Notes: a model not told the origin generated them from the sequence alone. Positions 25,614-34,358 are shown, numbered from the stretch's first letter. The stretch: 64,000 nt of DNA from Streptomyces sp. Ru62 (GCF_002920615.1 NZ_PQSU01000013.1:1-64000); one strand, 5' to 3'. Translations and numbers: made by a program.

Positions 25614-26993
25614 ATGAGTGCCGTCGGGCCCCTGAACGCCGCTCCCGCCGACCTGATCGTCACCGGCTGCGCGGTCCTCGTCCATCAGGACGGGGACGAA
25701 GGGGAGGGGATCGGATTCCGTCAGGACGCCGCGATCGTCGTCCGCGACGGCGTCATCGACGCGGTGACGACGGCGGCCTCCGTACGGGACCTGCCGGCCG
25801 GCACGCGGATCGACGCGCGCGGGCAGGTCGCGCTGCCCGGACTGATCAACTGTCATACGCACGCACCGATGGTGGCCCTGCGCGGCCTCGCCGAGGACCT
25901 GCCGACCGAGGAGTGGTTCAACGACGTCGTGTGGCCCGTGGAGACCAACCTCACCGCCCGGGACGTGGAGTTGGGGGCGCGACTCGCCTGCGCCGAGATG
26001 ATCCGGGGCGGGGTGACCTGCTTCGCCGACCACTACTTCCACATGGACACCGTCGCCGCCGTCGTCGCCGAGTGCGGGCTGCGCGCCCACCTCGGCGCGG
26101 CCTTCTTCTCCGGCCAGGGGCCACGGGCGCGGGAGGCGTCGGTGGAGTTCGCGCTCCGGCAGCGCGGCGCCGCCGGAGGCCGCATCACCACGGCCCTCGC
26201 CCCGCACGCCCCCTACACCGTCACCGACGCCGACCTGGCCGCCACCGCCGAACTCGCCCGCGCGCACGGCCTGCCCGTGCACATCCACGCCGCCGAGAAC
26301 CGCGACCAGACCGACACCAGCCTCGCCCGGTACGGCCTCACGCCCATCGAGGTCCTGGACCGCGCCGGACTCCTCGACACCGACCTCCTCATCGCCCACG
26401 GCACCGGAATCCTGGAACGGGACCTGCCGCTGCTGGCACGCACGGGCGGCCGTACGGCGGTGGCCACCGCGCCCCGCGGCTACCTCAAGTTCGCCTGGCC
26501 GACGACCACTCCGGTACGGGCCCTGCGCGCGGCCGGAGTCCCCGTCGGCCTCGCCACCGACGGCGCCGCCTCCAACAACTCCCTGGACATGTGGGAGGCG
26601 ATGGCGCTGACGTCCCTGATCCAGAAGTCCACCGAGGGCGACCCGCGCTGGCTGACCTCCCGTCAGGCCCTGCACCATGCCACGCGGCAGAGCGCCCGCG
26701 CGGTCGGGCTCGGCGACTGGATCGGCACCCTCGCGCCCGGCCGGCGCGCCGACCTCGTCCTCGTCGACCTCACCGGTCCGCACACCCAGCCGGTGCACGA
26801 CCTCGCCGCCACCCTCGTGCACAGCGCCCGCGCCGCCGACGTCCGCACGACCGTCGTCGACGGCCGTGTGCTGATGCGGGACCGCGAACTGCTCACCCTC
26901 GACGTACCGGCGGTCGTACGGGAACTGACGGACCGGCTGCCCGCGCTGACCGCACGCGGCCACGGCCGACGCCTCCAGGAGTACGACACCTGA
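25614..26993 (+). CDS. Amidohydrolase, MTA/SAH deaminase-like
   Basis: 459 aa from ATG 25614; the upstream open extension is in the divergent gene's promoter region. Metal-dependent hydrolase: HTH at residues 81-83, HIHAAEN with His225 and Glu228, AHGTG with His262, and TDGAASNN with Asp316, the pattern of the cytosine-deaminase/TrzN/MtaD subgroup with one catalytic Zn. It probably deaminates an aminopurine-type substrate such as methylthioadenosine, S-adenosylhomocysteine or a triazine; the exact one cannot be read. A -10-like TACGGT ends 6 nt before the ATG. Confidence 0.88.
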   Translation: MSAVGPLNAAPADLIVTGCAVLVHQDGDEGEGIGFRQDAAIVVRDGVIDAVTTAASVRDLPAGTRIDARGQVALPGLINCHTHAPMVALRGLAEDLPTEEWFNDVVWPVETNLTARDVELGARLACAEMIRGGVTCFADHYFHMDTVAAVVAECGLRAHLGAAFFSGQGPRAREASVEFALRQRGAAGGRITTALAPHAPYTVTDADLAATAELARAHGLPVHIHAAENRDQTDTSLARYGLTPIEVLDRAGLLDTDLLIAHGTGILERDLPLLARTGGRTAVATAPRGYLKFAWPTTTPVRALRAAGVPVGLATDGAASNNSLDMWEAMALTSLIQKSTEGDPRWLTSRQALHHATRQSARAVGLGDWIGTLAPGRRADLVLVDLTGPHTQPVHDLAATLVHSARAADVRTTVVDGRVLMRDRELLTLDVPAVVRELTDRLPALTARGHGRRLQEYDT

Positions 26994-27110
26994 GCCCGCC
27001 CCTGGCCGGAAGCCGGACAGGACTTGGCCGAAAAATCCTCCGCCCCCCGCGATGAGTTCCGCCGCCGCCGTCGGTCACCACCCTGAACCGACCGTCGGAC
27101 AGGAGGGCCC

Positions 27111-27788
27111 ATGTCGCACCCGGAGATCGTCTCGCGCGAGCAGTGGCGCGCGGCGCGCGAGGAGTTGCTGCGCAAGGAGGAGGCGGTCAGACGGGCGCGC
27201 GAGGCGCTGGGCGCCGAGCGGCGGCGGCTGCCCATGGTCGAGGTCGACCCGGAGTACGTCTTCGAGGGCGGCGACGGCAAGGCCACCCTGCTCGACCTCT
27301 TCGAGGGACGGACCCAGCTCGTCGTCCACCACTTCATGTTCGCCCCGGAGTGGCGCACCGGCTGCCTCTGCTGCGCGGCCTTCCTGGACCAGGTCGGCCA
27401 CCTCGCCCACCTGCGCGCCCGGAACACCTCCTTCGCGGCAGTCTCCCGGGCACCGTTCACCCGGATCCTGCCGTTCAAGGCGCGGATGGGATGGGCGGTG
27501 CCCTGGTACTCCTCGGCGCACGGCGGCGACGGCGACTGCGACCGCGGCTCCGGCCGCGACTTCAACCGTGACTTCGAGGCGACCGTCGAGTCGGGCGGCG
27601 AGCTGGTCGACCGCCCGGGGCTGAGCTGCTTCCTGCGCGACCACGACCGGGTCTTCCACACCTACTCCGTGTACGACGACGGGCTGGACGGACTGGGCAC
27701 CACCTCGGCCCTGCTCGACCTGACCGCACTCGGCCGCAGCCCGGCCGGAGGCGAGGGGCTTCGGCTGCATGACGAGTACGACCACTGA
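27111..27788 (+). CDS. DUF899 family thioredoxin-fold protein
   Basis: 225 aa, GGAGGG upstream. The start SREQWRAAREELLRKEEAVR, then ALGAERRRLPMVEV, is the DUF899 signature; the middle FMFAPEWRTGCLCCAAFLDQ carries the family's Cys-x-x-Cys-like site (here CLCC), and it ends with TYSVYDDGLDGLG. The fold is thioredoxin/AhpC-like; physiological role unknown. It follows the amidohydrolase gene by 117 bp. Confidence 0.9.
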   Translation: MSHPEIVSREQWRAAREELLRKEEAVRRAREALGAERRRLPMVEVDPEYVFEGGDGKATLLDLFEGRTQLVVHHFMFAPEWRTGCLCCAAFLDQVGHLAHLRARNTSFAAVSRAPFTRILPFKARMGWAVPWYSSAHGGDGDCDRGSGRDFNRDFEATVESGGELVDRPGLSCFLRDHDRVFHTYSVYDDGLDGLGTTSALLDLTALGRSPAGGEGLRLHDEYDH

Positions 27789-27984
27789 TACCGACAGGTG
27801 TCAGTGTGGACACCAGGTGTGCGGTCACTGATACGGAGCGTGCTGTTCGTGTCGCAAGGTGAACGGATCCTCACGGTCCGCGCCGACCCGGTGCCGACAA
27901 TGTCTCAGTACGGTCACTGACCGAGGCGTTTCCCATCTCCAGGGCGTTAACTCCTACACGTACAACGCTTTCTGGAGGTGCGAG

Positions 27985-28161
27985 ATGGTGAACGGGCGAA
28001 CGGTGCTCGAACGCTTTCCCGCCGGTGGTCCCCGGGGCTCTTGGCCCGCGGAGGAGTTCGCGCACGCGCGGCGACTGGAAGGTCTGCCCGCCGAGGTCGT
28101 CATGGACCTGGCGACGGACACCTTCCTGGTGATCGTCCGCGGTGGCGAGACGGTCGACTGA
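27985..28161 (+). CDS. Small hypothetical protein (58 aa)
   Basis: Start ATG 27985 has GGAGGTG 6 nt upstream, much better than any earlier start. The sequence (VNGRTVLERFPAGG, then EEFAHARRLEGLPAEVVMDL, then TFLVIVRGG) is compact and resembles small Streptomyces DUF5988-like proteins, from memory. Function unknown. A 6-bp hairpin (GGTGTC/GACACC at 27797-27814) lies between the DUF899 gene and this one. Convergent with the ABC transporter gene, 15 bp between stops. Confidence 0.65.
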   Translation: MVNGRTVLERFPAGGPRGSWPAEEFAHARRLEGLPAEVVMDLATDTFLVIVRGGETVD

Positions 28162-28176
28162 GCCGGTCCGGGCGGC

Positions 28177-30255
28177 TCAGGCCGGCTTCGGAGCCGGCAC
28201 CCGCGCCGTGAACTGCTGCGCCTGGAGGGAGTACAGCTCCGCGTAGACACCGCCCCTGGACAGCAGCTCCTCCGGGGTGCCGGACTCCACCAGGCGCCCG
28301 TGCTCCAGCACGTGCACCAGGTCGGCGTGCCGGACCGAGGCCAGCCGGTGGGTGATCAGGACGACGGTCTGCCCGCCCCCCGACAGCGCCCGGATCTTCT
28401 CGAACACCTCCAGCTCGGCCCGCGCGTCCAGCGCCGCCGTCGGCTCGTCCACGATCAGGATGCTCCCGCGCCGGTAGGCCGCCCGGGCGATGCCGAGCCG
28501 CTGCCACTGGCCGCCGGACAGCTCGTGCCCGCCGCTGAAGTTCCGGGCCAGCAGGGTGTCCAGGCCGCGCGGCAGGTCCGCGACCACGTCCTCGGCGCCC
28601 GCCTCGGCGATCGACGTGGCCAGCCGTTCCTCGGTCATCGGCGCGGTGGAGCGGCCGACGGCCACGTTCACCCGGGCGGTGAACGGCCAGCGCTTGAAGT
28701 CCTGGGCCACCATCGCGATGCGCTCGGCGAGCAGCCGCCGGTCGGCACGCGCCGCGTCGACGCCGTCCCACAGGATCCGGCCCCGGTCCGGCGTGTACAA
28801 CCCCGCGAGCAGCTTGACCAGCGTGGTCTTGCCCGAGCCGTTCTCACCGACGAGCGCGATGATCCGGCCGAGGGGGAGGGTGAGGGTGACGTCGTCGAGG
28901 GCGGGGCGGGGCGTGGTGCCGGTCGTGTCCTTGCCGGGCAGGTCCTTGCCGGGCGGGGGTCCCCCGGTCGGGTGGGGGACGGTCGCGGGCTGAGCGGGGG
29001 CGTGGCCGCCGGTCGGGTGCCGGTCGGCCGGAGGTCCGTCGTGCGGGTAACTGTGCGGGTAACTGAAGGAGACGTTCTCGAAGCGGATCTCTTTGGGGTC
29101 CTCCGGCAACGGCTCGCCACCGGCCGGGATGGCCCGCTCGGCCGCCGCGGTGTACAGCCGCTGGAGATCGCCCACGAACAGCGCCTCCTCGTGCAGCTGG
29201 TTGATCTCCAGCACCAGCGTGTCCAGGCTTGCCGCACCCGTGCGGATCGCGATCACCGCCGTACCGGCCACCGCCAGGGCCATCGCGCCGGCGAGCAGCA
29301 GCGCGCCCAGCGTCGCGTACGTGGCGAGTGTCGCCAGGCCCGTCCAGGCCGCGGCGATCAGACCGGTCCGCGCGGCCAGCCGGGACAGCCGGGCCTGCTC
29401 CGCCTCCGCTGTCTCCGACATGGACCGGAAGTGGCGCAGCAGGAACGGGCCCACGCCGTGCACCCGGATCTCGGGGGCGGCGGCCGGCTCGGTGAGCAGG
29501 CCGCTGATCAGCTGACCGGCCCGCGCGTGCTGCACCCAGGTGTGGAAGGACTCGTAGCGGCGCCGGGCGTTCGTCAGCGCGCTCCAGGCGCTGGGCAGGG
29601 TCATGGTGACCAGCAGGGGCAGCAGCGCCGGATGCAGCACGGTGAGCACGCCCGCCGCGGCGACCAGCGAGATCATCGCGTTGATCACGCGGGTGCTGTA
29701 GCCGATCATGTGCCGGGCGGACCGGGCGCCGTACTGGGCCGTGTCCAGCAGTTTGTGGAAGGCGTGGTCCTCGATCGCGGCCAGTTCCACGTTCGCCGCC
29801 CGCTCCAGGTACAGCTCGGTCGCCACCCGCTCCACCTTGGGTTCCAGCCGTCCGGTGGCGTAGACGGAGGCGGCCCGTAGCAACGCGGCGACCAGGGTCA
29901 CGACGGCCATCACGACGAGGGCGGGGGCGGCCGCGCGCAGCCGCTGCTCGATGTCGGGGCCGGTGAGCAGCTTCCCGAGCGCGTTGTTCACGGCCAGCAG
30001 GCTCACCGCCTGGGCCACGCCCCGGCCCGCCTCGGCGGCCAGGACCACCCGCGCGGCCCGCGCGTCCGCCTGCCGGGCGAGCCGGAGACTGGACGACAGC
30101 ATGCCGGGGAGCCGGGTCAGCATCGCCCGGAAGGTCAGCGCGAGGAAGGCGTCCGCGTGCTGGTTCCAGCCCATGTCGTACCGCAGCGGTCCGCCGAACA
30201 GCAGCCGTTCCGACGCCGAGACCACCGGCTCGGCCGCCTCCCGCTTCTTCCTCAC
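28177..30255 (-). CDS. ABC transporter, fused permease and ATPase
   Basis: 692 aa from GTG 30255 with GGGAGG 6 nt upstream; the much longer open frame is rejected because it starts in G-rich repeats. Six-helix exporter domain at about residues 20-340, then the ATPase: Walker A GENGSGKTT, Q-loop MVAQDFKRWPF, signature LSGGQ, Walker B ILIVDEPTAALD, His switch LITHR. It belongs to the exporter (lipid/peptide/antibiotic) class and would act as a homodimer. Unusual: about 50 Pro/His/Gly-rich residues sit between FSYP (A-loop region) and the first core strand before Walker A. Confidence 0.93.
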   Translation of the reverse strand: MRKKREAAEPVVSASERLLFGGPLRYDMGWNQHADAFLALTFRAMLTRLPGMLSSSLRLARQADARAARVVLAAEAGRGVAQAVSLLAVNNALGKLLTGPDIEQRLRAAAPALVVMAVVTLVAALLRAASVYATGRLEPKVERVATELYLERAANVELAAIEDHAFHKLLDTAQYGARSARHMIGYSTRVINAMISLVAAAGVLTVLHPALLPLLVTMTLPSAWSALTNARRRYESFHTWVQHARAGQLISGLLTEPAAAPEIRVHGVGPFLLRHFRSMSETAEAEQARLSRLAARTGLIAAAWTGLATLATYATLGALLLAGAMALAVAGTAVIAIRTGAASLDTLVLEINQLHEEALFVGDLQRLYTAAAERAIPAGGEPLPEDPKEIRFENVSFSYPHSYPHDGPPADRHPTGGHAPAQPATVPHPTGGPPPGKDLPGKDTTGTTPRPALDDVTLTLPLGRIIALVGENGSGKTTLVKLLAGLYTPDRGRILWDGVDAARADRRLLAERIAMVAQDFKRWPFTARVNVAVGRSTAPMTEERLATSIAEAGAEDVVADLPRGLDTLLARNFSGGHELSGGQWQRLGIARAAYRRGSILIVDEPTAALDARAELEVFEKIRALSGGGQTVVLITHRLASVRHADLVHVLEHGRLVESGTPEELLSRGGVYAELYSLQAQQFTARVPAPKPA

Positions 30256-30409
30256 CGTGACCTCCCGGACCCCGACGGAACGGCCACTATTGCGGCCGGG
30301 ACCTCGGCTCGGCAGGGCGCGAGCAGACGCAGGAGGGGCGCGGAGGGAGCACGATCCGCGTGAGCGGCGCGGCGGGCGGGCGCCGGGTGGCGTGTGGGGC
30401 CTGACTGGG

Positions 30410-30510
30410 GGCTGCGGGACTGGGGGCTGGGCGGCTGCGGGACTGGGGGCTGGGCGGTGGCGGTGGCGGTGACGGTGGCGGTTCGGGCTGGGGCGGTGGC
30501 GGTGGCGCCG
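30410..30510. repeat. G-rich tandem repeat upstream of the ABC gene
   Basis: A 23-bp unit (GGCTGCGGGACTGGGGGCTG plus GGC) is repeated exactly at 30410-30432 and 30433-30455, then GGTGGC hexamers continue to about 30510. It fills the 308-bp gap between the ABC transporter start and the preceding gene's stop, so the transporter's promoter must lie near or within it. No gene is supported here. Confidence 0.7.
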
Positions 30511-30563
30511 GACGGCGATGGCGCGCCGGGACGGCGGCAACGGCCGCGCCCGGGCGGCAACGG

Positions 30564-31010
30564 TTACGCCGAGACCGCCCGTGACCAGTCCGGAGCCGTC
30601 CCCGTCACCCGGCACAGGGCCAGGTACAGCGGGATCGGCGGGGTGTACGGAACCGTGCCGTCCGGACGATGGATGAGCCGGGCGGCGCCGGTGACCAGGG
30701 CCCCGACGGCGTAGTGGGCCGGGGACGGCCAGGGCAGCGCGTAGTCGGAGTCCGACGGAACGATCCACCACCAGTGGGAGCCGTCGGCGTACACACATCC
30801 CAGCCGTGGCAGCCGGGACACGACGAGCGGGCCGAGGCGGTCGGGCACGGCGACGGCGTCGCAGCCGAGCGGGGCCGTCATGCCGTCCGGCAGGGACAGA
30901 CGATGGGCCGGATCAGGGGCCGGGCGGCGGCGCTGCAGCCGTACCAGCGTGTCCAGGCCGATGGCGGGCTCCTGGCCGGCACCGCTGCCACCGGGCCGCC
31001 CGCCGGTCAC
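30564..31010 (-). CDS. Conserved-looking hypothetical protein coupled to the ATPase gene
   Basis: 148 aa from GTG 31010; the GTGA overlap with the upstream ATPase stop and GGGGAG upstream fix the start. Not recognised as a named family. Notable parts are LGCDAVAVPDRLGPLVVSRL, a Trp-rich YADGSHWWWIVPSDSDYALP, and VGALVTGAARLIHRPDGTVP. No membrane helix or signal peptide. Translational coupling to an RsbW-like ATPase and the nearby HTH/DUF397 pair suggest it belongs to the same regulatory set. Confidence 0.8.
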   Translation of the reverse strand: MTGGRPGGSGAGQEPAIGLDTLVRLQRRRPAPDPAHRLSLPDGMTAPLGCDAVAVPDRLGPLVVSRLPRLGCVYADGSHWWWIVPSDSDYALPWPSPAHYAVGALVTGAARLIHRPDGTVPYTPPIPLYLALCRVTGTAPDWSRAVSA

Positions 31011-32143
31011 GGCCGCTCCCCGTGCAGGCGGGGCGCCGGCGTGTCGTGCGGAGGCCGGCCCGGCGCCATGGGCCCGTGCTGCTCCGGACGCGTGGCCTGC
31101 GGGTGCTGCTCCGGACACCCGGCGTGCGGGTGCTGCTCCGCCGCCCCGTACCCGTGCTGCTCGGGCAGCTGGTGCAGCGGTTGCCCGGCGGGCAGGTGCC
31201 GCTGACGCTCCGGCTCCCCTCGCCCGTGCGGTCCGAGCGCGCCGGGCCCGAGCTGCCCAGGCGTCCCAGGCCCGAGTTGCCCGGTCTTCCCCGGCCCGTC
31301 CATCTGGGGAGTCCGTCGTTGCTGCCCCGGTACGGCGTCCCGGCGGTGTGCCGAGGCCGCGTCCCTGCGCTGTCCGGGGGCCGTGTCCCGGTGTCCCTCC
31401 GGCAGGGCGTCCACGTGCTGCCCGGAGGCCGCGTCCAGGCGCCCCGCCCGTGGGGCGTTCCGGTGCTGTCCCGGTGCCGTACCCCGCTGCTCCTCCGGCG
31501 CCACCCGCCCACTCGCCTCGGTCGGCTGGTCGCTGTCGGAGTCGTCCGGGCGGCCCGGCTTGGGGCGGGCGCCCCAGCCCAGGTCGTCGCGCGGTTCGGC
31601 GGCGACCTGGGCGACGGCGTCGTTCTGCCGGGGCAGCTCGGCCCAGACCAGCAGTCCGGGGCCGTGTTCCTGGGCACCCCAGGCCCGGCACAGCGCGTCG
31701 ACGAGAAGCAACCCCCTCCCGTGCTCCTCGTCAGGTCGCTGTGGAGACGGGTGGGGTTCGCCAGGAGCACAGCCCTCGTCACGTACGGCTATGCGCACCA
31801 TGTCGTCGTGGTCGTGCAGCTCGCACACGACCCGGCCGCTCGCGGTGTGCACGATCGCATTGGTGACCAGCTCGGATATGACCAGGGCGGCGCTGTCGCA
31901 CGTGTCCGCGCACACCGCCCAGCCGGACAGCCGAGCCTGCGTCAGGCGTCTGGCCTGGGCGACGGAACCGGGATGTGCGGCCAGCTCGAAGCGGAACCTG
32001 CGCTCGGCAGTGCCCCCCTGGGAGGCCGCTGCCTTCCCCACGTTCGAACCGGCTCGCGCGGGGAAACCCCCATCGGCACCGAGACCGGGACGGTCTGCGG
32101 CGGCGTCTGTTCCTAAAGGCGCGGACGGAATCACGCCTGCCAC
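31007..32143 (-). CDS. RsbW-like ATP-binding protein (HATPase_c_2) with long Gln/His-rich tail
   Basis: 378 aa if started at GTG 32143 (AGGG 6 nt upstream); GTG 32134 and TTG 32170 are alternatives. The GHKL ATPase domain covers about residues 45-160: N-box SELVTNAIVHT, G1 VRDEG, G2 EEHGRGLLLVDAL. This is the anti-sigma-factor-kinase-like fold common in Streptomyces. After residue 190 come about 190 residues of degenerate repeats (APGQHRNAP, AASGQHVDALPEGHRDTAPG, EQHPHAG), far beyond the usual length of the family. Divergent from the HTH gene; probable member of a WhiJ-type regulatory set. Confidence 0.85.
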   Translation of the reverse strand: MAGVIPSAPLGTDAAADRPGLGADGGFPARAGSNVGKAAASQGGTAERRFRFELAAHPGSVAQARRLTQARLSGWAVCADTCDSAALVISELVTNAIVHTASGRVVCELHDHDDMVRIAVRDEGCAPGEPHPSPQRPDEEHGRGLLLVDALCRAWGAQEHGPGLLVWAELPRQNDAVAQVAAEPRDDLGWGARPKPGRPDDSDSDQPTEASGRVAPEEQRGTAPGQHRNAPRAGRLDAASGQHVDALPEGHRDTAPGQRRDAASAHRRDAVPGQQRRTPQMDGPGKTGQLGPGTPGQLGPGALGPHGRGEPERQRHLPAGQPLHQLPEQHGYGAAEQHPHAGCPEQHPQATRPEQHGPMAPGRPPHDTPAPRLHGERP

Positions 32144-32170
32144 TATCGCCCTGCCATGGACACTTGGCAA

Positions 32171-32206
32171 GAGTCACTCTGAAAATTGCAGAGTGCTGTG
32201 TGACTC
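32171..32206. promoter_or_regulatory. Nested inverted repeat in the divergent promoter region
   Basis: GAGTCAC (32171-32177) and GTGACTC (32200-32206) form an outer dyad; ACTCT and AGAGT nest inside around a GAAAATTGC centre. It lies just ahead of the ATPase start and is AT-rich compared with its surroundings, so it may be an operator or overlap the promoter. Confidence 0.5.
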
Positions 32207-32281
32207 GGTCAGGGCTCGTGGCAGACTGCTCGCAACAGCACGTCGCGCGGCGCCAATTGGAGTCGTCGGAGGTCCGGTCCG

Positions 32282-32302
32282 ATCTTCGAATGAATCTTCG
32301 AA
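32282..32302. promoter_or_regulatory. Direct repeat, possible HTH-protein operator
   Basis: ATCTTCGAA occurs at 32282-32290 and again at 32294-32302 (12-bp spacing), each containing the palindrome TTCGAA. It is 45 bp upstream of the HTH gene start, a suitable place for autoregulation. Confidence 0.5.
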
Positions 32303-32346
32303 CGGCGCCGCAGGGCTGTCAGCGAACTTTCGGTGGAGGTGGGAGC

Positions 32347-33207
32347 GTGAGCGAACCGCGGTCCGCGCCGACGGTGGGCCAGGTGGTCCTCGGCCGGCGC
32401 CTGCTGGACCTGCGGGAACGCGCCGGGCTGAAGCGCGAGGAGGCCGCCCGCGTCCTCCGTGTCGCCCCCGCCACCGTCCGCCGCATGGAGACGGCCGAGG
32501 TCTCCCTCAAGATCCCGTACCTCCAACTGCTGCTGAAGGCCTACGGCGTCCCCGACGACGAGGCCGAGGTCTTCGTCCAACTGGCCGAGGAGGCGAACAA
32601 GCCCGGCTGGTGGCAGCGGTTCCACGACATCCTGCCCGGCTGGTTCTCGATGTACGTCAGCCTGGAGGGTGCGGCCAGCCTCATCCGCTCCTACGAACCG
32701 CACTTCGTCCCCGGCCTGCTGCAGACCGAGGACTACGCACGCGGGGTGCTGAAATCCGGTGCCGTCGGCCAGACGAGCCCGGAGGACATCGAGCGGCACG
32801 TCGCGCTGCGCATGCAACGCCAGCAACTGCTCACCCGTCCCGACGCCCCCCGCTTCTGGGTGGTGATGGACGAGACCGCCCTGCGCCGCCCCGTCGGCGA
32901 TCCGGAGGTGATGCGTGCGCAGATCGACAAGTTGCTCCAGGCCACGAAGCTGCCCCATGTGACGCTCCAGGTCGCTCCGTTCGCCAACGGGCCGCACCCG
33001 GGGACGTACGGGCCCTTCGTGCTGTTCCGATTTGCCATGTCAGAACTGCCGGACATGGTCTACAGCGAGTACCTGACCGGCGCCGTCTACCTCGACGCGC
33101 GCACCGAGGTGGCGACCCACCTGGAGGTCATGGACCGCATGGCGGCGCAGGCCGCTACGGCACAACGCACGAAGGAGATCCTCCGGGATCTCCGCAAGGA
33201 GCTGTGA
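32347..33207 (+). CDS. XRE-type HTH regulator with DUF5753 (WhiJ-like)
   Basis: 286 aa from GTG 32347. Residues about 10-75 are a Cro/C1-type helix-turn-helix (GRRLLDLRERAGLKREEAAR, VLRVAPATVRRMETAEV); the rest is DUF5753, marked by YEPHFVPGLLQTEDYARGVL and later the HVTLQVAPFANG and PGTYGPFVLFRF blocks. Proteins of this family (WhiJ and relatives) act with DUF397 partners to control development and antibiotic production in Streptomyces. The DUF397 gene follows at once, without a gap. Confidence 0.95.
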   Translation: MSEPRSAPTVGQVVLGRRLLDLRERAGLKREEAARVLRVAPATVRRMETAEVSLKIPYLQLLLKAYGVPDDEAEVFVQLAEEANKPGWWQRFHDILPGWFSMYVSLEGAASLIRSYEPHFVPGLLQTEDYARGVLKSGAVGQTSPEDIERHVALRMQRQQLLTRPDAPRFWVVMDETALRRPVGDPEVMRAQIDKLLQATKLPHVTLQVAPFANGPHPGTYGPFVLFRFAMSELPDMVYSEYLTGAVYLDARTEVATHLEVMDRMAAQAATAQRTKEILRDLRKEL

Positions 33208-33462
33208 ATGGATCGCATCAAGCCGCGCGGACGCGTCTACAACGGCATGCCCGCGCGGGAACTGGGCAGCGAGGGGTGGCACAAACCCTGGAGCGGCGGC
33301 AACGGCGGAAACTGCCTGGAGGCCATGAAGCTGGCCGACGGACGCATCGCCGTACGCCAGTCGACCGACCCGGACGGGCCGGCCCTGATCTACACCACGG
33401 CCGAGATGACCGCGTTCATAGAGGGTGCCAAGGCGGGGGAGGCCGATTTCCTGCTGTCCTGA
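33208..33462 (+). CDS. DUF397 protein
   Basis: 84 aa; its ATG directly abuts the TGA of the HTH gene. Contains the DUF397 signature WHKPWSGGNGGNCLEAM and IAVRQSTDPDGPALIYT. DUF397 proteins pair with DUF5753 HTH regulators and relieve or modify their DNA binding; BldB is a distant relative. Cotranscribed with the HTH gene. Confidence 0.95.
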   Translation: MDRIKPRGRVYNGMPARELGSEGWHKPWSGGNGGNCLEAMKLADGRIAVRQSTDPDGPALIYTTAEMTAFIEGAKAGEADFLLS

Positions 33463-33548
33463 CTCCGGCGTGTGTTGTTTATTGGTCAACTGCCTTACCG
33501 TGAAACCGATCCGATCAACCATCGCGTCCGACGCTTACGGAGTGCCGC

Positions 33549-34358
33549 ATGACAGGGCAGGACCCGACGGCCATCGAGATCGACACCAGCAGGCCGCATC
33601 CCGCGCGGATGTACGACTGGTATCTCGGCGGTAAGGACAACTACCCCGTCGACGAGGCGATGGGCCGGCAGATGCTGGCCCTCGACCCCCGGGTCCCGGT
33701 GATGGCCCGGGTCAACCGCGCGTTCATGCACCGCGCCACGCGCTGGCTGGCCCAGCAGGGCGTACGGCAGTTCCTGGACATCGGTACCGGCATACCCACC
33801 GAGCCGAACCTGCACCAGGTCGCCCAGCGGATCGCACCCGACGCCCGGGTCGTCTACTGCGACAACGACCCGATCGTGCTGGCCCACGCGGCGGCGCTGC
33901 TGCGCAGCACCCCGGAGGGCGTCACCGAGTACCTCCAGGCCGATGTCCGCGACCCGGACGCCATCATCGAGGGTGCCCGGCGAATCCTGGACCTGGACCG
34001 GCCGGTCGCCCTCTCCGTGGTCGCCCTGCTGCACTTCATTCCCGACGAGGACGGCGCGCACGCCCTCGTCTCCCGGCTGCTGTCCGCCCTGCCGTCCGGC
34101 AGCTACCTGATGATGACCCACGCCACGGCCGACTTCACGCCTGAGGAGTCGGCGGCGGCCGTCGAGAAGCTGAAGGCCGCCGGCGTCACCCTCGCCCTGC
34201 GTTCCCGCGAGGAGTTCGCCCGCTTCTTCACCGGCCTGGACCTGGTCGACCCCGGCGTCGAGATCGTCCACAAGTGGCACCCCGACCTGGGCGAACCGGT
34301 CCCCGGCCAGGACGAGGGCGTGATCCCGGGGTACGGGGCGGTGGCACGCAAGCCGTAG
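33549..34358 (+). CDS. SAM-dependent methyltransferase, PF04672 (DUF574) type
   Basis: 269 aa. N-terminus HPARMYDWYLGGKDNYPVDE is the family signature; motif I is FLDIGTGIPTEPNLHQVAQ, then VVYCDNDPIVLAHA and VALLHFIPDEDG. This family is expanded in Streptomyces and frequently lies next to HTH/DUF397 genes, as here (86 bp after the DUF397 gene). Substrate unknown. Confidence 0.95.
   Translation: MTGQDPTAIEIDTSRPHPARMYDWYLGGKDNYPVDEAMGRQMLALDPRVPVMARVNRAFMHRATRWLAQQGVRQFLDIGTGIPTEPNLHQVAQRIAPDARVVYCDNDPIVLAHAAALLRSTPEGVTEYLQADVRDPDAIIEGARRILDLDRPVALSVVALLHFIPDEDGAHALVSRLLSALPSGSYLMMTHATADFTPEESAAAVEKLKAAGVTLALRSREEFARFFTGLDLVDPGVEIVHKWHPDLGEPVPGQDEGVIPGYGAVARKP

Noticed and set aside
27798..27821. 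TGTCAGTG upstream of the 58-aa gene as a damage promoter
   Set aside because: The base after the 8-nt spacer reads AGGTGT, not TAnnnT.
28177..30798. Longer 873-aa form of the ABC transporter
   Set aside because: The extension runs through G-rich repeats and the next gene; GTG 30255 has a proper ribosome binding site.
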